Source: an uncultured Rhodopila sp. (GTDB taxonomy: Bacteria > Pseudomonadota > Alphaproteobacteria > Acetobacterales > Acetobacteraceae). From it: 64,000 nt of DNA. Each line of letters starts with the position of its first letter. Position 1 is the stretch's first letter. Shown here piece by piece: positions 43,245 to 51,226 of this stretch. The notes beneath the pieces were generated by a model. The model saw only the letters and a program-made list of their open reading frames with translations. It made no database searches and had not been told where the DNA came from. The DNA lies in NCBI GenBank assembly GCA_903851415.1, contig CAINOE010000006.1, positions 1-64,000 of the forward strand, written 5' to 3'. The position numbers were made by a program, and so were the translations under genes.

Positions 43245-46121
43245 ATGTTCGGCAGCAGAAGAACGCCTTGGCTTTCAGGGGCTTTCGCGGCAATCCTGCC
43301 CGCACGACAGCGGCGCTGGCATGCTGCCGCCTTCGTGGTGTTGGCGCTGCTTTGCGCCGACACCCTGTTTTTGCTGGCGCATCGCGGCCTGGGTCAGATC
43401 GATGGCTGGATCGGTTGGGGCCGGGTCGCAAGCCGATTCTATCAAGCTACGGTTTTGCTGCACAGTGCGCTTGGCTATCTGTTGACATTGATGCTGCTTG
43501 GCTTCGTCGTCTTCCATGTGCCGGCGGTGCTGCGCCAACTCCGCCGGCGTTGGTTTCTCGCGCTGTCCGGCGTTGTCGTCGCCGGCTCCTTCGGGTTCCT
43601 GCTCTACTCCGGAAACTACTTTCTTCTTCACTCGAAGACCGCCGGCAACGAATGGCTTTATTGGGGCCACATGGCTCTGGCGGTTTTGTTCCTCGTTGTC
43701 TATGCGGGACACCGTCTGTTCGCAGCCGGACGGTTCCCGTTGCGCCCGGTCGGCGTCCTGCTCACCGCGTCTTTCGCGATCGCTCTCTTGATGATCGGCG
43801 GCGAGGTGACGGAGCGCACTCTCAGCATCCAGAAGGTCGCCATCAAGCCATCGCTTACACCTTTTGCCGACGCCTCGGGTTTCGCTCCCGTCAGCGGCAT
43901 AAATCCGGCGGCGCCTTTCTTTCCTTCTCCCGTCTCGATGGCCAGCGGCGCCGCCCGGATAAACACAACGGCGCTGACCGGAACTTATGACGAAGCAATG
44001 GCTGCCCAGGTTCGCGAGGAGGTTGCGCGCAAGGGATTCGCAAATACCCGCCGTATTGGCGCTGAGGACTGCGCGCGCTGTCACGCCGATACGGTCGCCC
44101 AGTGGGAGTCGTCCGCGCACCGCTTTTCGTCATTCAACAACCCGTTCTACGCCGCGGCTTTGGAAGATCTGCGCGCCAGTGACGGGGTACCTAACGACAC
44201 TGTGGCGAAACACCTTGAGACATTTGGCTATAAGAACATCCGCACCGGGCAGCTCAAGTCGCAGTTTTGCGCCGGCTGCCACGATCCGGCGCTTTTGTTT
44301 GAAGGCCGCATGCGAGATGAGATCGACACCGGCGAGATCAGGGCGCAAGCCGGGCTCGCTTGCCTTGCTTGCCATCAGATCAAGGACGTTCCGGGCCACA
44401 CCGGCAATGCAAACTATGTTTGGGATGACGAATTCAAGGACCCTTACCTCTTCAGTGCCAGCAGCGGCCCGTTTGCGACTTTGATACACGACCTGTATCT
44501 GAAGGCGAACCCGGAGCAGCACAAGCGCGACATGCTAAAACCGGTGTTCGGCACAGGAGAGTTTTGCGGAACCTGTCACAAGGTTGCGCTGGAGACGCCG
44601 CTGAACGAATATCACTACGTACGCGGCCAAGATGAATACGACGCCTGGAACAACAGCGGCGTGCCGCTCAACGCGGCCCGGACCTTCTATCAGCCCCCGA
44701 ACGCAAGCAAGTGCCAGACCTGTCACATGCCCGAAGAACCGGCGGTCCTCGGTGACGTTGCGGCGAAGAACGGCAAGATCAAGTCGCATCGCTTCGTCGC
44801 GATCAACACCGCGCTGCCGTTTGTGCGGGGTGATAACGACATGATCGCCCGCACCGAAGCGTTCCTGCGCGACAAGAAGCTGCGCATCGCCTTCGCCGGC
44901 CTTAGGGCCGGGACTCAGATTGGATTGACGACAGAAGATCCGCAGGCATCCTTGACCGTTGGACCCGGCGAATCGCCCGAAATCAATGTGGTGGTCCGCA
45001 ATCTTGGCGTAGGCCATACTTTCCCCGGAGGAACGAACGATTCAAATCAAGGGTGGATCGAAATAACGCTGCAAGATGAAAGCGGCCACCCTCTGCTTCG
45101 CGCAGGCGGGCTGGACGAGCAGGGCAACGTGGCCGAGAACACGCGCATTTACAATGCGGTTTTCATCGACCGTTTCAGCAACCGTGTTGCCAAGCGAAAT
45201 GCCCAGGCTATCGCGGCACTTGTTTATGTGGCGGTGATCCCGCCCAGTTCCTCCGATGTTGTTCGCTTTCGCATACCCGTCGACGCAATTCCGCCGGGGG
45301 TTGGAAAAGTGAAGATTACGGCGAGGCTGCTCTGGCGGAAGTTCAATCGTGACTTCTCAGAGTTCGTTCGAGCGAAGGAGCCGAAGGCGTTCAAGGATCT
45401 CGGTCCGGATTTACCGATTACCGAGATCGTCAAGGCGACTGCCGAGATGTCGATCGATCGCAGCTCGGCCGGATGCACCTTCACGCTGCGACCGGACAAT
45501 GACGTGCCGGTGGCGCAACGCTACACCGTTACGCACGACTATGGCGTGGGCCTGCTTCTGCAGGGCGATACCGTCATCGGCCGTTCCGTCATGGAAGGTC
45601 TGGTGGCCCGCGCGCCCGACTGCGCGACCTGTCTGAGGACGCTGGCCCGGTTGTATCTCGCGGATCGTGACTACCCCGCGGCACGAAAGATTTTGCTCGA
45701 ACATGAAAAACGCTGGCCCGGCGATGCCCAAGCCGCCTGGGTGTGGGCTGGCGTCCTGCGAGGCGAGGGGGCCGACGACGAGGCGGTCGAGGCGCTGGAC
45801 CGCGTGATAGATGTCTATCCGCAGGACAGGGACGCGTGGCGCCTGATGACCGAAATCAGCTACCGGTCCGGACATTTCCAGAAGGCCGCCGACGCGGCCG
45901 GGCAGTTGCTTTCTCTCGATCCCGAGGACGCGACCGCTCATTACTACGCCATGCTTGCCAGGCGCTCGCTGGGCGATGTCGACGGCGCCAGGCGCGAAGA
46001 GTCTGCTTATCGCTGGTATCAGCGCGACGAGAGCGCTCAGCAAATGACACTCGATTTTCGTAAGCGCGATGCTGCGTCGAATTTTGCGTCCCAGCCGATC
46101 AGGGTATACAACCTGCAATGA
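43245..46121 (+). CDS. Membrane b-type/pentahaem c-type cytochrome with C-terminal TPRs
   Basis: In this 958-residue protein, residues 25-195 hold five predicted membrane helices. His73 and His91 lie in one, His142 and His156 in another: the bis-His spacing of a two-haem-b membrane cytochrome. Five CXXCH c-haem sites follow at residues 276 (CARCH), 342 (CAGCH), 373 (CLACH), 441 (CGTCH) and 490 (CQTCH), in a cytochrome c554-like multihaem context. Residues about 560-720 look like a beta domain (VRNLGVGHTFPGGTNDSNQG). The end is TPR (LARLYLADRDYPAARKILLE, WAGVLRGEGADDEAVEALDR). It probably moves electrons from the quinone pool across the inner membrane to a periplasmic acceptor in this operon; the acceptor is unknown. 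It is coupled to the next gene by ATGA. Confidence 0.83.
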   Translation: MFGSRRTPWLSGAFAAILPARQRRWHAAAFVVLALLCADTLFLLAHRGLGQIDGWIGWGRVASRFYQATVLLHSALGYLLTLMLLGFVVFHVPAVLRQLRRRWFLALSGVVVAGSFGFLLYSGNYFLLHSKTAGNEWLYWGHMALAVLFLVVYAGHRLFAAGRFPLRPVGVLLTASFAIALLMIGGEVTERTLSIQKVAIKPSLTPFADASGFAPVSGINPAAPFFPSPVSMASGAARINTTALTGTYDEAMAAQVREEVARKGFANTRRIGAEDCARCHADTVAQWESSAHRFSSFNNPFYAAALEDLRASDGVPNDTVAKHLETFGYKNIRTGQLKSQFCAGCHDPALLFEGRMRDEIDTGEIRAQAGLACLACHQIKDVPGHTGNANYVWDDEFKDPYLFSASSGPFATLIHDLYLKANPEQHKRDMLKPVFGTGEFCGTCHKVALETPLNEYHYVRGQDEYDAWNNSGVPLNAARTFYQPPNASKCQTCHMPEEPAVLGDVAAKNGKIKSHRFVAINTALPFVRGDNDMIARTEAFLRDKKLRIAFAGLRAGTQIGLTTEDPQASLTVGPGESPEINVVVRNLGVGHTFPGGTNDSNQGWIEITLQDESGHPLLRAGGLDEQGNVAENTRIYNAVFIDRFSNRVAKRNAQAIAALVYVAVIPPSSSDVVRFRIPVDAIPPGVGKVKITARLLWRKFNRDFSEFVRAKEPKAFKDLGPDLPITEIVKATAEMSIDRSSAGCTFTLRPDNDVPVAQRYTVTHDYGVGLLLQGDTVIGRSVMEGLVARAPDCATCLRTLARLYLADRDYPAARKILLEHEKRWPGDAQAAWVWAGVLRGEGADDEAVEALDRVIDVYPQDRDAWRLMTEISYRSGHFQKAADAAGQLLSLDPEDATAHYYAMLARRSLGDVDGARREESAYRWYQRDESAQQMTLDFRKRDAASNFASQPIRVYNLQ

Positions 46122-47899
46122 TCAAGACACATACTGCGGCATTTTCGCTTGGCCTGCTGGCGGCAACGGCGCTGCTGGCCTCCTGCAAGGAGAAGAAGCA
46201 AGCGGCGATCCCGAAAAAAGCCGACTACGCCGTAACGGCGCCCAAGCAGGAAACTGCGGTTAACGTTCCGGTTCCGGTGTTCAAGGACATTACGCAGGAG
46301 GCGGGAATAACGTTCGCCGGCGTCACCGGCGCGGACGGCCGCAAACTTATGCCCGAGACGATGGGCTCGGGTGTGGGGCTGATCGACTACGACGGCGACG
46401 GCTGGCTTGACCTTGTTCTTGTCAACGGCCGCCCCTGGGACGCAACCAAGAAATGTCCGCCGTTGCTCACGGTCTACCACAACGAAAGGAACGGAAAGTT
46501 TCGGGACGTGACCTCCGAGCTTGGTCTCGAGAATCTTTGCGGCTATGGCATGGGGGTCGCGATCGCCGATTACGACGGCGACGGCCGTCCGGACATTTTC
46601 GTAACGTCCTTGGACGGCAATCACCTTCTGCACAATGACGGCAAGAGCTTCACCGACGTGACCGAACGTGCGGGGCTAAATCCGCCTAAGGATCTCGCGC
46701 AGAGATGGAGCACCTCGGCTGCGTGGCTCGATGCCACCGGCGACGGACGTCCCGACCTGTTCATAGCCAACTATGTGCGATGGACGCCGGAAACGGACGT
46801 ATTCACCACGCGCGACGGCACCACCAAGTCCTATGCCACTCCCACGGTTTATAAGGGGGTTTCAAATCGGCTGTTCCGGAACCGTGGCGATGGAACGTTC
46901 GAGGACGTGACTGTACAGTCGGGAATCTACGACGATCACAACAAGGCGCTCGGAGTCGTCGTTCTCGACATCAGCGGTGATCGACATCCGGACCTTTTCG
47001 TATCCAACGACACTCAACCCAATAAGCTTTATGTCAATGACGGACACGGCCATTTTGTGGACCGCGCCCTCGAATACGGTGTCGGTTACGACGAAATGGG
47101 ACGGGCGAAGGCCGGGATGGGCACCGATGCGGCCGATATCGGGGGCGGCGTTCTGGCAATCGGCGTGGGCAACTTCAGCGATGAGGCCGTTTCGCACTTC
47201 GAACTGCCGCCGGCCGGCGCGAATGCCTTCACCGATGGAAGCCCGAGACGGGGACTTGCAAGCGCGACGCTCGCCGATCTGACGTTCGGCACGCGATTTG
47301 CGGACCTGAATAACGATGGACGCCCCGACCTTATCCTTATCAACGGGCATATCGAGCCCGACATCGCAAGAGTGCAGGCGGGAACGACATATGCGCAATT
47401 GCCGCGGTTGTTTCTGCAGGATGCGTCGGGCCGTTACCAGGAATATTCCAGGCTCGCGGGAAAGCCGTTGATGCAACCGGTCGTCGGACGCTCCCTCGCG
47501 ATCGGCGATGTCTTCAATGACGGCAACCTGGACTTGCTGATCAGCACCAACGGCGGCCCGGCGCATCTGTTGCGCAATGTCAGCCCGCCGCGTGGCTTTG
47601 TCGAGCTGACGCTGGTGGGAAAGGGCGGCAACCGGGACGCCCTGGGTGCATCGGTCGTCGTGGAAGCCGATACCGGTTGGCGCTGGACCGACACCGTCCG
47701 GAGCCGCGGGTCCTATTTAGCCAGCAGCCCCTACACGTTGCACACCGGCGTCCCTGACGGCGTCGCCAAGGTCGCGCTGCACGTCGTCTGGCCGGACGGA
47801 AGCAAGAGCGATGAGCAGGAGGTCGCGGTTGGCCATTGCTACCGCCTGACACAGGACGGTGTCCTGACCTCAGTTGAATTTCCAAAGGTCGGAGGCTGA
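46118..47899 (+). CDS. CRTAC-type FG-GAP/ASPIC-UnbV lipoprotein
   Basis: This 593-residue lipoprotein has the signal SLGLLAATALLASCKEKKQ (lipobox LASC). The classical CRTAC1/ASPIC-UnbV architecture follows: FKDITQEAGITFAGVTGADG, GLIDYDGDGWLDLVLVNG, AIADYDGDGRPDIFVTSLDG, LDISGDRHPDLFVSNDT, ADLNNDGRPDLILINGHIEP. The UnbV end is at about 505-590 (DALGASVVVEADTGWRW, SSPYTLHTGVPDGV, VVWPDGSKSDEQEV). It differs from the modules at 30.7-35.8 kb: it lacks their LHECNMLW/GWGWG cysteine block and resembles the widespread CRTAC type. It pairs with a multihaem cytochrome immediately upstream. It is probably membrane-tethered in the periplasm. Confidence 0.88.
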   Translation: MIKTHTAAFSLGLLAATALLASCKEKKQAAIPKKADYAVTAPKQETAVNVPVPVFKDITQEAGITFAGVTGADGRKLMPETMGSGVGLIDYDGDGWLDLVLVNGRPWDATKKCPPLLTVYHNERNGKFRDVTSELGLENLCGYGMGVAIADYDGDGRPDIFVTSLDGNHLLHNDGKSFTDVTERAGLNPPKDLAQRWSTSAAWLDATGDGRPDLFIANYVRWTPETDVFTTRDGTTKSYATPTVYKGVSNRLFRNRGDGTFEDVTVQSGIYDDHNKALGVVVLDISGDRHPDLFVSNDTQPNKLYVNDGHGHFVDRALEYGVGYDEMGRAKAGMGTDAADIGGGVLAIGVGNFSDEAVSHFELPPAGANAFTDGSPRRGLASATLADLTFGTRFADLNNDGRPDLILINGHIEPDIARVQAGTTYAQLPRLFLQDASGRYQEYSRLAGKPLMQPVVGRSLAIGDVFNDGNLDLLISTNGGPAHLLRNVSPPRGFVELTLVGKGGNRDALGASVVVEADTGWRWTDTVRSRGSYLASSPYTLHTGVPDGVAKVALHVVWPDGSKSDEQEVAVGHCYRLTQDGVLTSVEFPKVGG

Positions 47900-47906
47900 G
47901 GCTGCC

Positions 47907-48779
47907 ATGCGGGATCGTTCGTTACGCCACCGCCGGGCCGGCCTCGGCATCGTCGCATTCGCCGCCGCCTGTGCCTTGGCCGGGGCGGCGGCATCGGCTT
48001 TCACGGTTTACAGCAACCACGCATCCTACATGAAATCGGGCACTTTCTTCGGCCCCGGAAAGCTGCCGGACTCTACGATTTTCGACATAACAATCCGGAA
48101 CGTTGTTTTTCTCAGCGATGGCACGTTCGTTACGCCTTTCGTGAACGGCGGCACGGACGGTCCCCACACAGCCGGAGAGATCGCGACCGAATCCGCTCCC
48201 AACGGAATGTTTTCCGATGGCGTCACGATGATCAACGAAAACGCCGATGCCGGCCCGTTTTCGCTCAACGGAACGACCTTTCTGGCCGGCATTTCCGACG
48301 GCGGCCCGCACCATGGCGAGCAGCTTGCGCTGATGCACGACGGCACGATGATCATGACCATGGATCTGGTTCTCGACATGGGAATTGGCGGGGCGGGCAT
48401 CGTGAAGATGCCGTTTTATGGAACGACGGGGGAGGTGGTCGTGCCTTTATCGTTACAGACGCAGATGGGTTTGCCCGGGGGTATCGATCGCGCGGGATCG
48501 CTTCCTTCCGGCACGAAACTCAGCGGCCGCCTGGGCGACTTCAACCACGACGGATTTCTCGACGGTGCCATCGTCGTTGCCGGAAACCTGCCGCTGACCT
48601 CGATCTTCATGCCGGGCGCCCCGTACGCCCTGATTCGCTACTTCGAAACGGATATGCCCGTTGGCGGCCAGCGCGTTGGCCGCCTGCCGGGGGCGCAGGC
48701 CGACCGTGAGGCCGCGCGGGCAAAGGCGGATTTGCGCTTTCCCGAGGACAGCGCGCGGTTTGAGGCCGCGGCGCGATGA
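47907..48779 (+). CDS. Secreted 'GPG/GSLPSG' family protein (member 4)
   Basis: This 290-residue protein has a signal peptide (GIVAFAAACALAGAAASAFT). The mature part has YMKSGTFFGPGKLPDSTIFD, HTAGEIATES, GMFSDGVTMINENADAG, SDGGPHHGEQL, VLDMGIGGAGIVKMPFYGTT, PLSLQTQMGLPGGIDRAGSL, GRLGDFNHDGFLDGAIVVAG and MPGAPYALIRYFETDMPVGG. It is shorter than members 2 and 3 because the helical tail is reduced to a charged end. The ATG at 47907 follows GGAGGCTGAGG; the frame extends 11 codons upstream into the previous gene. It is coupled to member 5 by ATGA. Confidence 0.72.
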   Translation: MRDRSLRHRRAGLGIVAFAAACALAGAAASAFTVYSNHASYMKSGTFFGPGKLPDSTIFDITIRNVVFLSDGTFVTPFVNGGTDGPHTAGEIATESAPNGMFSDGVTMINENADAGPFSLNGTTFLAGISDGGPHHGEQLALMHDGTMIMTMDLVLDMGIGGAGIVKMPFYGTTGEVVVPLSLQTQMGLPGGIDRAGSLPSGTKLSGRLGDFNHDGFLDGAIVVAGNLPLTSIFMPGAPYALIRYFETDMPVGGQRVGRLPGAQADREAARAKADLRFPEDSARFEAAAR

Positions 48780-49615
48780 GGTGCAGCTTGTATTCGATGC
48801 GCACGTTCCGTGGTCCGATCATTCGCCTGCGCATGATGATCGCGGCCGGTCTTATCGGGCTTGCATCAACCGTACCGGCGCACGCCTTTACTCTCTGGAG
48901 CGATGAGCGAACGACGCCGGGAGGTGCCGGGTTGTTTTTCGGTCCGGGAAGCTGGACGCAGGTGTCTCCGCTTTTTCCGGTGGTCATCCGCGGCATGGGC
49001 TTCGTCAGTGACGTAGATTTCGCGACACCTTTCTTCAATAACAATGGACAGGGGCCTGCCACCATCGGCGAGAAGGAGCTTGGTCTGAAGGACGGCAGGA
49101 CTTCCGACGGCTCGTTGATCAACGAGAATGTTGATACCGGAACGTTCACCGTTGCCGGAACCCGCATGCTGCCGGTGGTTGCCCGGTCGGACGGAAAATT
49201 TGGCGGCAGCCAGGCGGCCGTGTCATTGCGGGGCGGCGACGTCGTCATGGCGATGGACCTGACGATCGATCTTGGCATCGGTCCCAGGGGGATCATCAAG
49301 ATCCCGTTCTATGGCACGACCGGAACGGTGACCGTGCCGCCCTCGCTACAAACCCAGAGCGGCGGAAAAGGTGTCGACCAGGCCGGAAAGCTGGCATCGG
49401 GTACGACCATCGCCGGCCGGGTAGGCGATTTCAACCACGACGGCTACATCGACGGCACGCTCGTTGCAGTTGGTGTAATGCCGATGACATCGCCCATCTA
49501 TCCCGGTCAGCCCTTCGCAATGGTGCGAAACTTCGCAACGGATATCCCGGTGGCCGGCGTCGTGGTCGGTGCGTACAAGCCGGGAGCCGAACCGTCTGTG
49601 CGTTCGGGACGATAG
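48776..49615 (+). CDS. Secreted 'GPG/GSLPSG' family protein (member 5)
   Basis: This 279-residue protein has a signal peptide (MMIAAGLIGLASTVPAHAFT). It is closest to member 4: GGAGLFFGPGSWTQVSPLFP, DGSLINENVDTGTFTVAGTR, LTIDLGIGPRGIIKIPFYGT, PPSLQTQSGGKGVDQAGKLA, GRVGDFNHDGYIDGTLVAVG, YPGQPFAMVRNFATDIPVAG. The GSLPSG word has become GKLASG. Members 4 and 5 look like a local duplication. It is the last of the eleven coupled genes; 11 bases separate it from the DUF2461 gene. Confidence 0.7.
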   Translation: MRCSLYSMRTFRGPIIRLRMMIAAGLIGLASTVPAHAFTLWSDERTTPGGAGLFFGPGSWTQVSPLFPVVIRGMGFVSDVDFATPFFNNNGQGPATIGEKELGLKDGRTSDGSLINENVDTGTFTVAGTRMLPVVARSDGKFGGSQAAVSLRGGDVVMAMDLTIDLGIGPRGIIKIPFYGTTGTVTVPPSLQTQSGGKGVDQAGKLASGTTIAGRVGDFNHDGYIDGTLVAVGVMPMTSPIYPGQPFAMVRNFATDIPVAGVVVGAYKPGAEPSVRSGR

Positions 49616-49626
49616 GGGGGCACTTC

Positions 49627-50289
49627 ATGTTCGATCACGCAACGTTCGACTTTCTGGGCGCCCTGTCGGCCGGCCAGGATAAGGCTTGGTTCGAATCGAA
49701 CCGGCCGCTTTACGAAGCCAGGCTGCTGGGCCCCATGCGCCACCTCGTGCGCGTCGTCGGTGATCGGCTGGTGAAGTTGGACGCAAAGTTCGAGACGACC
49801 CCCCTGGTGAATAAGACGCTGACGCGGCTGAACCGCGACATGCGGTTTGCGAAGGGGGGAAGTCCCTACAAGGACCATATGCTGGCGCTGTTCTATCGCC
49901 AGGGCAGAAAAAAGCAGGATCCGCAGCTTTTTGTCGGATTGCAGCCGGCGGAGGCCTGGGTGGGGCTGTACGTTGGTCCTCATTTGCTCGCGGACGGCGC
50001 ACCGATCCGTGGAGTTATCGAACACAACCCTGAAAAGCTGCTCGATGCGGCCCGGCGGGCCGGGGTCGGCGCGCCAGACGGGAATCTGCTCGCGACCTGC
50101 GAACGTTACGGAGAAGTGAAAACGGTGCTCGCCGGCAGGGATGCCGCGGACTTTGCGCGCGGGCCGCATCTCGTCGCCATGCGCCGTGTGCCGGCGGAAG
50201 AAATCGTCAGGGCGGGAGACGGCTTTGTCGCCGACTGCGCGGACCGCCTGGAGGCGCTGTTTCCACTGTGGGCCGTTTACGCCGGTTAG
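49627..50289 (+). CDS. DUF2461 (TIGR02453) family protein
   Basis: This 220-residue cytoplasmic protein matches DUF2461. It starts FDFLGALSAGQDKAWFESNR, has the signature NRDMRFAKGGSPYKDHM, then LFVGLQPAEAWVGLYVGPHL and a C-terminal EEIVRAGDGFVADCADRLEA. The family is widespread and biochemically uncharacterised. It lies 11 bases after the last secreted protein gene and in the same direction, so it is probably in the same transcript, though it is not an envelope protein. Confidence 0.87.
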   Translation: MFDHATFDFLGALSAGQDKAWFESNRPLYEARLLGPMRHLVRVVGDRLVKLDAKFETTPLVNKTLTRLNRDMRFAKGGSPYKDHMLALFYRQGRKKQDPQLFVGLQPAEAWVGLYVGPHLLADGAPIRGVIEHNPEKLLDAARRAGVGAPDGNLLATCERYGEVKTVLAGRDAADFARGPHLVAMRRVPAEEIVRAGDGFVADCADRLEALFPLWAVYAG

Positions 50290-50332
50290 TCCAACCCGGT
50301 AAACACCAACTCCTACTTGATCGGGATATTCA

Positions 50333-51226
50333 ATGCCAGCCGCAAGCGTCAGGCCGTCATGGCTTTCTTCGGAACTTTACCCTTTCGAGTCGCGTTTCTT
50401 CAGCACGGCGGCAGGGTCAGTTCATTATATCGATGAAGGCGAGGGAAAGCCGCTGGTCTTTGTTCATGGCAACCCGAGCTGGTCATTCGAATTCCGCCAC
50501 ATCGTCAAGGCGTTGCGTAACGAATATCGCTGTATAGCAATCGATCATCTCGGCTTCGGCCTGTCGGGAAAGGATTTGGCTCCGGAAGAATGGCCGCCGC
50601 AAAGGCATGCCGCGAGGCTGGGCGAACTGCTGAGACATCTCGGATTGGAACGCGTCACGCTGGTGCTGGCAGACTGGGGTGGACCCATTGGTTTGGACTT
50701 CGCGGTGAAGCATCCCGATCTCATCTCCGGTCTGGTACTGTTCAACACGTTCGCCTGGCCAGTTAACGACGATCGTCATTTCAGAATGTTCAGCAGGATG
50801 ATGGCGAGTCGGCCGGGTCAGTTCCTGATCCGCCATGGCAACATATTCGTCAATTTCGTTCTTCCAGGATCAGTCGGCGTCAAGAAAGCCCTGACGCCCT
50901 GCGTGATGAAACACTATCGTGGCCCTATGGCGACACCAGCCGACCGCAGCGCCAGCGCGGCGCTGCCGCGGCACATTATGGCTGCCGGTCCGTGGCTGGA
51001 CGAGATCTGGCGCCAGCGCGACAGGTTCGCGGACAAACCCGCCCTTGTCATCTGGGGCGGGTCCGACATCGCGTTCCGGTTGAAGGAGTTCGATGTTTGG
51101 AAAGCCGCGCTCCGACACGGAACGTTCCATTATCATAAGAGCGTCGGCCATCTTGTAGCGGAAGAAATCCCGGACGTATCGACTGGACACATCCGGGATT
51201 TTCTCAATACAATGTCAGCATCCTGA
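50333..51226 (+). CDS. Haloalkane dehalogenase-like alpha/beta hydrolase
   Basis: This 297-residue alpha/beta hydrolase has the haloalkane-dehalogenase signature set. The HGNPSWSFEFRH oxyanion/halide-binding motif comes first. The nucleophile elbow VLADWGGPIGLDF has Asp114 followed by Trp as in dehalogenases and epoxide hydrolases. An acid is in VIWGGSDIAF, and the catalytic His273 is in KSVGHLVAEE. It has no signal peptide and is cytoplasmic. It could dehalogenate, or open an epoxide in, the product of the adjoining polyketide pathway; this is inferred from location only. Its TGA directly abuts the stop of the convergent amidase gene, with no spacer. Confidence 0.83.
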   Translation: MPAASVRPSWLSSELYPFESRFFSTAAGSVHYIDEGEGKPLVFVHGNPSWSFEFRHIVKALRNEYRCIAIDHLGFGLSGKDLAPEEWPPQRHAARLGELLRHLGLERVTLVLADWGGPIGLDFAVKHPDLISGLVLFNTFAWPVNDDRHFRMFSRMMASRPGQFLIRHGNIFVNFVLPGSVGVKKALTPCVMKHYRGPMATPADRSASAALPRHIMAAGPWLDEIWRQRDRFADKPALVIWGGSDIAFRLKEFDVWKAALRHGTFHYHKSVGHLVAEEIPDVSTGHIRDFLNTMSAS

